Assembly: GCA_948960675.1 (NCBI GenBank)
Contig: CARDPF010000174.1
Span: 1 to 6,861, forward strand
Length of the DNA stretch: 6,861 nt
From: an uncultured Eisenbergiella sp.
GTDB lineage: Bacteria > Bacillota > Clostridia > Lachnospirales > Lachnospiraceae
Reading direction: 5' to 3'
In this document: piece by piece, positions 1 through 5,167 of the stretch
Layout of the letters: every line of letters begins with the position of its first letter
Numbering within the stretch: position 1 is the stretch's first letter
The notes under the pieces: model-generated
The model's input: only the letters and a program-made list of their open reading frames with translations
What the model was told of the DNA's origin: nothing
Databases searched by the model: none
Translations under genes and position numbers: made by a program

Positions 1-151
1 GGGCAAGCCGGTATGAACAAGGAGGGCGTTAGCCCGGATTGTGAATACCGGCGGCAGCTGTGGAGCGCGCCAGCGCGTAGCAGCTGGCTTTCATGCGTGG
101 TGGCGCGCCAACCCCGGCGCATGCCAGTTTCGTTGGGAGTGGAGAATGACT
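1..151 (+). other. GC-rich leader with hairpins ahead of the DUF3048 gene
   Basis: No convincing gene is seen here. An 8-bp inverted repeat, GCCGGTAT (7-14) and ATACCGGC (45-52), encloses a second small hairpin GGGC-GTTA-GCCC (24-35). The perfect palindrome TGGCGCGCCA lies further on, near 102-111. The reading frame of the downstream gene is open back to an ATG at 41, but that extension (about 35 residues) is Trp/Arg/Gly-rich and would sit ahead of a clear signal peptide, so I treat it as non-coding leader. No cobalamin-riboswitch box (GCCACTG-type) and no clear -35/-10 pair was seen; the promoter may lie outside the window. Structure and role are inference. Confidence 0.35.
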
Positions 152-1327
152 ATGAAGAAAATCAGCTTATTTATTGCGGCAGCATGCATGGCTGCAGCTT
201 TTTGTGCGTGTGGAAAGCAGGAAGTGGAGGAAACTCCCGTAGTGCCGGAAACGGAGACTGTCCAGACCCCTGGCAGTACGGTACAGGAGAGCCTTCCCGG
301 GGAGAGCGAGAGCATTGCCCAGGAGGATCCGGTTCCTACCAGTTACCTTACGGGACTGGAGTGTACGGAGCAGCAGCGGCAGCAGCGGCCGATGGCGGTA
401 ATGCTCAATAACATCAAAGCGGGTTGTCCGCAGGCCGGTATCGGACAGGCCTCCGTGATTTTTGAGGCTCCGATGGAGGGGGCGGACGTGACGCGCCTGA
501 TGCCGCTGTTTGAAAATTGGCAGGATCTGGAGACCATCGGATATGTCCGCAGCAGCCGGGACTATTTTGTATACGAGGCGCTGGAGTTTGACGCGATTTA
601 TGCCCATTTCGGACAGGCTACCCCTTATGTGGGCGCGATGCTCAATAGTGACGCGGTGGACAATATCAGCGGCGCGACGGCGGGCATCGACAAACCGTTT
701 CACAAAGCTTTTTTGCGTTCGGATGACCGCAAAGCCCCCCATAACGTTTATTCCAACGGGGAAAGTCTGCTGGAGGGGGCAGAGAAGTTCGGCTACAGCC
801 TGACCTATCACGATACCCATAAGCCCAAATTTACGTTTGCGCCGATGGGAAAGAAAGCGGAGCATGCGGACGGGGAGGATGTTACGGTTTTGTATCCCGG
901 CGGAAAATCCACCGGCGTGGGCAACGGCTACTCCAATGTACAGGCGCGTTTTGAATATAATGCGGAGGATGGCAAATACTACCGATATCAGTACGGGGAC
1001 AAGCATATTGATGAAATTACGGGGGAACAGCTTGCCGTGGAGAATGTGATTTTCCAGTATTGCCACGGGGAGTTCAGGGACGATAAGAAATATATGGCGT
1101 TTAACATGCATGGCGGCTGGGAGGAAGGCGCTGCGCAGACAGGCAATTATAAGGCGCAGGTGTTCACCGGCGGCAAAATGGTGGAGGGCATCTGGTCAAG
1201 ATATGCGGATACGGATCCGGCGTACTATTTGGATAAAGACGGCAATCCGATTACGTTGAACCGCGGAAAGACCTGGATTTGTCTGATTTGGGGAGAACGT
1301 GCAGACGACGTGGTATTGGAAAAATAA
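152..1327 (+). CDS. DUF3048 (YerB-family) lipoprotein
   Basis: Predicted secreted lipoprotein of 391 residues; the biochemical role of the family is not established. The start at 152 (MKKISLF...) is chosen because GGAG at 141-144 lies 7 bases upstream and a standard signal peptide follows at once. The ATG at 146 is a near equivalent, and the ATG at 41 would bury the signal. Residues 1-19 form a Lys-Lys plus hydrophobic signal ending FCA-C, so Cys20 is the likely lipidated residue (a slightly off-consensus lipobox). Residues 21-63 are an acidic, Pro/Thr/Glu-rich linker. The N-terminal DUF3048 domain runs roughly 64-205 and contains the family-like stretches PQAGIGQASVIFEAPMEG (93-110), TRLMPLFE (114-121), IGYVRSSRDYF (129-139) and AHFG (151-154). 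The C-terminal DUF3048 domain runs roughly 245-388, with YYRYQYGDKHIDEITGEQL, NVIFQY and a terminal GKTWICLIWG. It is followed after 45 bases by the cobS-like gene on the same strand, so the two are probably co-transcribed. Family call from remembered motifs. Confidence 0.88.
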   Translation: MKKISLFIAAACMAAAFCACGKQEVEETPVVPETETVQTPGSTVQESLPGESESIAQEDPVPTSYLTGLECTEQQRQQRPMAVMLNNIKAGCPQAGIGQASVIFEAPMEGADVTRLMPLFENWQDLETIGYVRSSRDYFVYEALEFDAIYAHFGQATPYVGAMLNSDAVDNISGATAGIDKPFHKAFLRSDDRKAPHNVYSNGESLLEGAEKFGYSLTYHDTHKPKFTFAPMGKKAEHADGEDVTVLYPGGKSTGVGNGYSNVQARFEYNAEDGKYYRYQYGDKHIDEITGEQLAVENVIFQYCHGEFRDDKKYMAFNMHGGWEEGAAQTGNYKAQVFTGGKMVEGIWSRYADTDPAYYLDKDGNPITLNRGKTWICLIWGERADDVVLEK

Positions 1328-1372
1328 TAACGGTTCTTTTCTGGACGGTTACGAAAAATAAGGGGTGCTGAC

Positions 1373-2164
1373 ATGAAGAAGGTTTGGAATAGCTTCCGGC
1401 TGGCATTTGCCATGTATTCGATTTTCCCTGCGCGTCAGGTAAGACGGACCCGGGAAAATATGAAATATATCCTGATCTTTGTTCCGCTGGTGGGCGTGAT
1501 CATCGGTCTTTTGCTCCGGGAATGGATGGTGATTTCGCCTTATCTGGTGAATAATGACTTGTTGGGAGCCGTTATCTGTGTGATGCTTCCGATCTTTTTG
1601 TCCGGCGCGGCGTTTCTGGACGGTTTTTTTAGGACGGTGGACGCGCTTTGCTCCAATGAGACAAGGGAGGGAAAGCTGGAGATTCTGCGGGATTCCCACA
1701 GCGGCTATTTCGCCATCATTGTCTGTGTGAGTTATTTTTTCCTGAGCGTGGGCCTGTGGAGCGAAATGCCGCTGGACAGCTGGCCGGTTCTGGCCTATGG
1801 CTTTGTCCTTTCCCGGTCGCTGTTTGGGCTTTCCATCGTATTGTTTCCGCATACCCAAAAAAGTAAATGTTCCCTGTACGTGGCCAAGGGCAGGGGAAAA
1901 TTTGTCGTGGCGGGTTTTATGGTGCTCTATATTGGCTTTTGCCTGCTGGGAATGCTGATGATAAACCCCATGGTTGCCGCGCAGTGCCTGACCGGCGTTG
2001 TTTTAGCTTTCCTGTTTTACTGTTATGTGGCTTTCCGCCATTTCGGCGGCATCACGGAGGATATTGCCTGCTTTTTCGTTCACGTCTGTGAGATCATGAT
2101 GCCTCTGGTGGTGCTGGTAACGAACATTATCACCAGTCTGGACATTGCAAGCATAAAAATGTGA
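1373..2164 (+). CDS. cobS: Divergent adenosylcobinamide-GDP ribazoletransferase (CobS-like)
   Basis: CobS joins adenosylcobinamide-GDP with alpha-ribazole (or its phosphate), the final assembly step of cobalamin, at the cytoplasmic membrane. The 263-residue length fits the family. ATG 1373 has AGGGG at 1361-1365, 7 bases upstream. The protein is very hydrophobic, with membrane segments around 33-48, 64-82, 113-128, 138-158, 178-197, 203-222 and 238-256. CobS-like features are the N-terminal SFRLAFAMYSIFPA, the aspartate pair in LDGFFRTVDAL (D83, D90), KLEILRDSHSGYFAI (101-115; E103, D107), LSRSLFGLSIVLFP (146-159) and FGGITED (224-230). The last motif is usually GGxTGDxxG in this family; here the Gly before the Asp is Glu (E229) and the following Gly is Cys (C233). 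This may be a diverged or non-catalytic member. No other cobalamin genes are in the window; the neighbours are a DUF3048 lipoprotein upstream and a convergent sugar kinase downstream. Family assignment is fairly sure, activity is not. Confidence 0.8.
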   Translation: MKKVWNSFRLAFAMYSIFPARQVRRTRENMKYILIFVPLVGVIIGLLLREWMVISPYLVNNDLLGAVICVMLPIFLSGAAFLDGFFRTVDALCSNETREGKLEILRDSHSGYFAIIVCVSYFFLSVGLWSEMPLDSWPVLAYGFVLSRSLFGLSIVLFPHTQKSKCSLYVAKGRGKFVVAGFMVLYIGFCLLGMLMINPMVAAQCLTGVVLAFLFYCYVAFRHFGGITEDIACFFVHVCEIMMPLVVLVTNIITSLDIASIKM

Positions 2165-2181
2165 CAAAATGCAATATACTG

Positions 2182-2287
2182 CTTTGGGCGGCACGCCCAT
2201 GGGCAGGGAATTTGGCGGCGGGTCCCCCCCCCTTTTGCCGGGCGGACCCGCCGCCAAATTCCCTGTGCATGGGTGTGCCGTCCAAAG
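2182..2287 (+). repeat. Long hairpin between convergent genes (44-bp arms)
   Basis: The left arm 2182-2225 is the inverted copy of 2244-2287, with 40 of 44 positions complementary and an 18-base loop containing CCCCCCC and TTTT. Three of the four mismatches become G-U pairs in RNA read from the + strand, leaving 43 of 44 paired; in - strand RNA they would be C-A mismatches. The hairpin occupies most of the 150-base gap between the cobS-like gene (+) and the kinase gene (-). It has no flanking U-tract on either side, so it is not a textbook intrinsic terminator, though it could still stop or protect transcripts. Its arms carry GGGAATTTGGCGGC (2206-2219) and the inverse GCCGCCAAATTCCC (2250-2263). 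That core recurs exactly at 6751-6764 and with one change at 4054-4067, so the hairpin looks like a paired form of a dispersed repeat. Confidence 0.85.
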
Positions 2288-2314
2288 TACATGGATTATT
2301 TGAATCCTGAACCA

Positions 2315-3289
2315 TTACGGATGGAGGGCATGCTGTTCTTTAGCGTAGACGGCGGCCCCCAGCATGCCTGCGGCATCGCCCAGCACGGCGGTGACGATGG
2401 TACAGGCGCCGTAGGGGATGCGCAGCGCGTGGCTGTCCAAAATGTCCCGGGTGTACTGTAGGAGCCGGTCGCCCATATTGGACATGCCGCCTCCCACGAT
2501 GATGATCTCCGGGTTGTAAAGGCTGAAAACGGCGCACAGGCCATATCCCAAAAGTTCCCCTGTTTCCTGCATGGTTTCCATGACGACAGGGTCGCCCTCG
2601 TCGTAGGCGGAGGAGAGCATATCGGCGGTAACGCTGTCTAAGTCATCGTGTACCCAGTCGCAGATAATGCTGTTTTTACCGGATTCGACTTTTTCACGGA
2701 AAGTGCGAAGTATGCCGAGGGCGGATACGTAACGTCCCAAACAGCCGCTGCTGCCACAGCGGCAGGGCCGCCCGCTGCGGTACATGTTGATATGGCCGAT
2801 TTCCCCGGCGGAACCGGTGGCTCCGTAAAGCACCCGGCCGTCCATGACAACGGCGCCGCCCAGTCCGGTTCCCAGTGTGAGCATCAATACATTCCTGCGG
2901 TTTTTTCCTGCGCCGAATTTCCATTCCCCATAAAGGTTTACCCGGGCGTCATTGTCGATATAGGTGGGAATCCCCAAATGGTTTTCCATCCATGCCACGA
3001 TGGGAACCTCCTCCCATTTGGGAAAGTTGGGGGAAAAACGGGAAATGCCGTTTTGGATATCCAGGATGCCGGGTACGCCCATGCCCATACAGCGGATATC
3101 CTCCGCGGTCAGGGAGAGTTCCCCCAGCAGGTCCGTGAGGGCGTTGTAAATGCGGACCAGAACATGCTCCGAGCCGTAATTAACTTCTGTGGGGGAACGC
3201 TTTTCCCCGATTTTCCGGAAGGCTTCGTTGAAAACGGATATTTTTATGTTGGTGCCGCCTAAGTCAACACCGATGTAATGGTCTTTCAT
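2315..3289 (-). CDS. ROK-family sugar kinase (probable glucokinase)
   Basis: Cytoplasmic ATP-dependent kinase, most likely phosphorylating glucose or a related hexose; substrate inferred. The start at 3289 (MKDHYIGVDLGGT) is chosen because GGAGGG lies about 6 bases upstream; an ATG 30 bases earlier would add a non-conserved stretch. The protein has 324 residues and no N-terminal helix-turn-helix, so it is a kinase type rather than a NagC/XylR repressor. Visible motifs: phosphate-binding DLGGTNIK (9-16); GMGVPGILD (69-77); DNDARVN (112-118), with D114 the expected catalytic base; LTLGTGLGGAVV (137-148); EIGH (163-166). A zinc site is formed by H166, C176, C178 and C183 in the CxCGxxGC signature. 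In the ROK signature that cysteine motif usually continues with Glu two residues later (GCxE); here the sequence is GCLG. The C-terminal IIIVGGGMSNMGD (262-274) is typical. It lies 53 bases behind the DUF402 gene on the same strand and probably shares its promoter. A small GCCC-GCTT-GGGC hairpin (3302-3313) sits just ahead of its ribosome site. Confidence 0.92.
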   Translation of the reverse strand: MKDHYIGVDLGGTNIKISVFNEAFRKIGEKRSPTEVNYGSEHVLVRIYNALTDLLGELSLTAEDIRCMGMGVPGILDIQNGISRFSPNFPKWEEVPIVAWMENHLGIPTYIDNDARVNLYGEWKFGAGKNRRNVLMLTLGTGLGGAVVMDGRVLYGATGSAGEIGHINMYRSGRPCRCGSSGCLGRYVSALGILRTFREKVESGKNSIICDWVHDDLDSVTADMLSSAYDEGDPVVMETMQETGELLGYGLCAVFSLYNPEIIIVGGGMSNMGDRLLQYTRDILDSHALRIPYGACTIVTAVLGDAAGMLGAAVYAKEQHALHP

Positions 3290-3342
3290 GTAAATCCCTC
3301 CGCCCGCTTGGGCAGGCACAATTTCAGTTTTCCGGTTTTGGT

Positions 3343-3870
3343 TTAAACCGTTTGCGGTTTGGCCGACAGGGGCTGTTCATAGCGGTCTATTGGCGCAAGC
3401 AGCTCGTTGAGCTTGCCGGCATAAATCAGGCGCAGCAGGCGGTCCAGCGTCAAGAGCGCGTCGCACAGTAAACTCAAAGTGAGGGTTCCCTGATGCATTG
3501 CCGTCACCAGTTCGTCCACATCCACCACTTTGACAAAGCCGTCCGGGTAGACGATGACGTCCGCAAGCAGATCTGTGACTGTTAAAATATTGGCATTTTT
3601 GTCGTAAGAAGGGGAAATAATATCGCAGTAATAATACAGAAGGGTGTTATCAGACCGGTAAAATTTGCTGATCTTGTAACCCTCTTCCAGATAATAGCAG
3701 GAGTAGCCGTGATCCATGTTTTTCTTGGGACGAATGGTCTTCCAGGATGTGACAAGTACGTCTCTGTCACAGTGTAGGATGATGTCATTGGGGAGAGGAA
3801 GGCATTCCTCCGGAATCAAACGTCTGCGGTACAGGGTAAGTCCTGAAAGGTTCGGTATCAAATTTTCCAT
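3343..3870 (-). CDS. DUF402 domain protein
   Basis: A 175-residue soluble protein of the DUF402 family, which includes the B. subtilis YgaC/staphylococcal Ntdp-type nucleoside di/triphosphate phosphatases and FomD; the substrate here is unknown. Start ATG at 3870 has AAAGGAG (3876-3882), 5 bases upstream. The family-like core spans about residues 12-125: LYRRRLIP (13-20), KISKFYRSDNTLLYYYCDI (66-84), then an acidic run TDLLADVIVYPDG (99-111) and VVDVDEL (115-121). The aspartates D83, D100, D104, D110, D117, D119 and E120 match the pattern of metal-binding acidic residues in the family. The C-terminal tail (126-160) is helical in appearance, as in relatives. It is the first gene of a leftward unit with its own strong promoter, followed by the ROK kinase. 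Co-transcription with a sugar kinase is suggestive only. The family call comes from remembered motifs, without a database search. Confidence 0.82.
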   Translation of the reverse strand: MENLIPNLSGLTLYRRRLIPEECLPLPNDIILHCDRDVLVTSWKTIRPKKNMDHGYSCYYLEEGYKISKFYRSDNTLLYYYCDIISPSYDKNANILTVTDLLADVIVYPDGFVKVVDVDELVTAMHQGTLTLSLLCDALLTLDRLLRLIYAGKLNELLAPIDRYEQPLSAKPQTV

Positions 3871-3925
3871 GGCGGCTCCTTTGTAAGAAATAGGGTTGGA
3901 TGTATTTTACAAATGGCTTACCCAA

Positions 3926-3954
3926 ATTTTACCGCAGGCCCTTATGGAAGTCAA
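3926..3954 (-). promoter_or_regulatory. Sigma-A-type promoter of the DUF402-kinase operon
   Basis: On the minus strand, TTGACT (3949-3954) and TAAAAT (3926-3931) are separated by exactly 17 bases; each hexamer differs from consensus by one base. Transcription would start near 3919, giving an untranslated leader of about 50 bases before the ATG at 3870. No operator-like palindrome is obvious around it. Confidence 0.8.
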
Positions 3955-4001
3955 CGCTTAGTTAAGCTTTGGGCACGATTTTGGTTCCGGTTCAGCTACC
4001 A

Positions 4002-4067
4002 ATGTCATTTTGTTTAGCCATGGGCCCGGGCAGCGTGCCGGTAGGGTGGGAATGGCAATTTGGCGGC
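4002..4067 (+). repeat. 66-bp dispersed repeat, copy A (inverted relative to 6751-6816)
   Basis: This stretch matches the reverse complement of 6751-6816 at 60 of 66 positions with no gaps. It contains the nested palindromic string CCATGGGCCCGGGC and ends in AATTTGGCGGC, the core shared with the hairpin at 2182-2287. It lies 56 bases upstream of the SRAP gene. TTTAGCCAT (4013-4021) can pair with ATGGCTGAA (4070-4078), so RNA across the repeat could form a closed stem-loop. No coding potential was recognised. The rest of the divergent intergenic gap (3871-4123) holds the DUF402 promoter and no confident promoter for the SRAP gene. Confidence 0.85.
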
Positions 4068-4123
4068 TTATGGCTGAACGGTTACTGGAAATTTATTTTA
4101 CGTGAATTTTTGGGAGGGCAAAT

Positions 4124-4729
4124 ATGTGTGGCAGGTATTATGTGGATGACGACACGGCAAAGGAGATTGAAAAGCTGGTTCGGCAGATGGATGAAAGGCG
4201 CAGGCAGGAATGCGCAGGGGCGGCGGAAAGGATTGTTCCGGGGGATATTTATCCGGGCAGGGATGCGCCTGTTTTGGCCAAAAGGGACGGTGTTGTATGC
4301 GGTGGATGGCAACGCTGGGGATTTCCCGGATTTGCGGGAAAGCAGTTGATTTTTAATGCCAGATGTGAATCGGTCCTGGAAAAACCCCTTTTCCGGGACG
4401 GCATCCTGCATAGGCGGATCGTGGTTCCTGCGGCATGGTTTTATGAATGGAATGCCAAAAAGGAGAAGAACACTTTTTATAGGGAGGATGCGCCGGTATT
4501 GTTTATGGCCGGGTTTTGCAGGCACTATGAAGACGGGGAGCATTTTGTGATTCTCACCACGGCGGCAAACGGATCCATGAAACCGGTGCACGGCCGGATG
4601 CCTTTGATTCTGGAGAGGGGGGAGGTTGCAGCGTGGATGCTGGACGATGCAGAAGCCAAAGCCCTGCTCTACAAAACACCCTGCCTGCTAAAGAGACGGT
4701 CGGACTACGAGCAGATGAGCCTGTTCTGA
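4124..4729 (+). CDS. SRAP-domain protein (YedK/HMCES type, abasic-site sensor)
   Basis: SRAP proteins bind abasic sites in single-stranded DNA and form a thiazolidine crosslink through the N-terminal cysteine, shielding the site during replication. ATG 4124 has GGGAGGG (4112-4118), 5 bases upstream, and places Cys at position 2, which is essential because Met1 must be removed to expose it. Motifs over 201 residues: MCGRY (1-5); FNARCES (77-83), with N78 and R80; PAAWFYEW (102-109), with E108; HGRMPLIL (156-163), with H156. These match the C2/N75/E105/H160 active-site set of E. coli YedK. The length is slightly below E. coli YedK (about 220). The extreme C-terminus is QMSLF (197-201), which resembles a QxxLF beta-clamp-binding peptide. 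It lies on the same strand as dinB but is separated from it by the 322-bp palindrome, and dinB has its own promoter. I see no SOS box upstream of this gene. The family call is very secure. Confidence 0.95.
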   Translation: MCGRYYVDDDTAKEIEKLVRQMDERRRQECAGAAERIVPGDIYPGRDAPVLAKRDGVVCGGWQRWGFPGFAGKQLIFNARCESVLEKPLFRDGILHRRIVVPAAWFYEWNAKKEKNTFYREDAPVLFMAGFCRHYEDGEHFVILTTAANGSMKPVHGRMPLILERGEVAAWMLDDAEAKALLYKTPCLLKRRSDYEQMSLF

Positions 4730-4760
4730 GGATACTACCATTCACAGACAGCGTTTCAGG

Positions 4761-5082
4761 CAGGAACCGGCTTTAGGCGGCGTACCTGCAGGCAGGACAG
4801 AGGGGATGGGCGGCTTCCCGGCGGCGGGTGCACGCGCGTTACAGGCTTGCAAGGATTCCGGACGGGAAATACCACCAAAATGGATACGGTCCCTAAACAC
4901 AGCAGGGCGCAAAAAACGCACTGCGTTTGGACGGTTTTGCGCCCTGCTGCAGGGCTCGCCTCCATTTTGGGGAATTTCTCCGTTCGGAATCCAGCAGCCT
5001 GTAACGCGCGTGCACCCGCCGCCGGGAAGCCGCCCATCCCCTCTGTCCTGCCTGCAGGTACGCCGCCTAAGGCCGGTTCCTG
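4761..5082 (+). repeat. 322-bp near-perfect long inverted repeat
   Basis: The outer arms 4761-4847 and 4996-5082 are complementary at 86 of 87 positions, and the single difference (T4772/G5071) is a U-G wobble in + strand RNA. Inner arms (about 4848-4914 and 4935-4995) still match clearly but with several changes and small indels, including AGCAGGGCGCAAAA against TTTTGCGCCCTGCT. The centre is the palindrome AAACGCA-C-TGCGTTT (4914-4928). The element starts 31 bases after the SRAP stop and ends 29 bases before the dinB -35 box, so it fills the intergenic gap exactly. It is very GC-rich and carries GTGCACGCGCG-type and CTGCAGG blocks. Both strands have open frames of up to about 135 codons across it, but these mirror each other, as palindromic DNA must. 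No transposase, obvious target duplication or U-tract was seen. It could be a MITE-like element, a structured RNA or a terminator/insulator. Confidence 0.93.
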
Positions 5083-5111
5083 ACACGCCCCCAGTTGGCA
5101 GAAATTACCGC

Positions 5112-5140
5112 TTGTAACCAAAACGTGCGTTTGGTAGAAT
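5112..5140 (+). promoter_or_regulatory. dinB promoter with SOS-box-like operator in the spacer
   Basis: TTGTAA (5112-5117) and TAGAAT (5135-5140) are 17 bases apart, a good sigma-A-type promoter with a one-mismatch -10. The spacer is filled by the imperfect palindrome ACCAAAACGTGCGTTTGGT (5117-5135). Its core AAACGTGCGTTT (5121-5132) matches the Bacillus/Clostridium LexA box GAACRNRYGTTY at all but the first base. A LexA dimer here would block RNA polymerase directly. Expected transcription start is near 5147, giving a leader of about 20 bases. LexA binding is inference from the consensus and from the function of the gene. Confidence 0.75.
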
Positions 5141-5148
5141 GCTCTTAC

Positions 5149-5154
5149 AGGAGG
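5149..5154 (+). promoter_or_regulatory. Ribosome site that fixes the dinB start at TTG 5166
   Basis: AGGAGG followed by TG is a full-strength Shine-Dalgarno sequence. It lies inside the frame that opens at ATG 5139, so ATG 5139 (no ribosome site of its own, and overlapping the -10 box) cannot be the normal start. The first suitable in-frame codon is TTG at 5166, 11 bases downstream, a rather long spacing. It yields MESIIFHIDVN, which aligns with DinB N-termini. Confidence 0.75.
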
Positions 5155-5155
5155 T

Positions 5156-5167
5156 GAACGCACGTTT
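5156..5167 (+). promoter_or_regulatory. Second SOS-box candidate overlapping the dinB start codon
   Basis: GAACGCACGTTT fits GAACRNRYGTTY at every position. It runs from just behind the ribosome site into the TTG start codon (5166-5168). Together with the box at 5121-5132 it makes two copies of AACGYRCGTTTGG whose start points (5122 and 5157) are 35 bases apart, which suggests paired repressor binding. Function inferred from the consensus, as recalled. Confidence 0.65.

Noticed and set aside
41..151. N-terminal extension of the DUF3048 protein from ATG 41
   Set aside because: It would place 37 residues before a normal lipoprotein signal peptide, and the ribosome site at 141-144 supports the start at 152.
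1..151. Cobalamin riboswitch ahead of the DUF3048-cobS unit
   Set aside because: Hairpins are present but none of the conserved cobalamin-riboswitch boxes could be seen.
167..1111. 314-codon minus-strand frame opposite the DUF3048 gene
   Set aside because: It is antisense to a gene with clear family motifs, and its His/Arg-rich translation lacks any recognisable domain.
2182..2287. Standard intrinsic terminator shared by the convergent genes
   Set aside because: Neither side of the stem is followed by a U-tract, and the arms are much longer than usual; kept as a repeat with possible terminator role.
4078..4087. LexA-like site GAACGGTTAC upstream of the SRAP gene
   Set aside because: The half-sites have the wrong spacing for GAAC-N4-GTTY, so it is not a credible SOS box.
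4742..5163. Several open frames of 78-135 codons on both strands across the long palindrome
   Set aside because: They translate to mirror versions of the same Pro/Arg/Gly-rich string because the DNA is palindromic, have no supporting ribosome sites and resemble no protein family.
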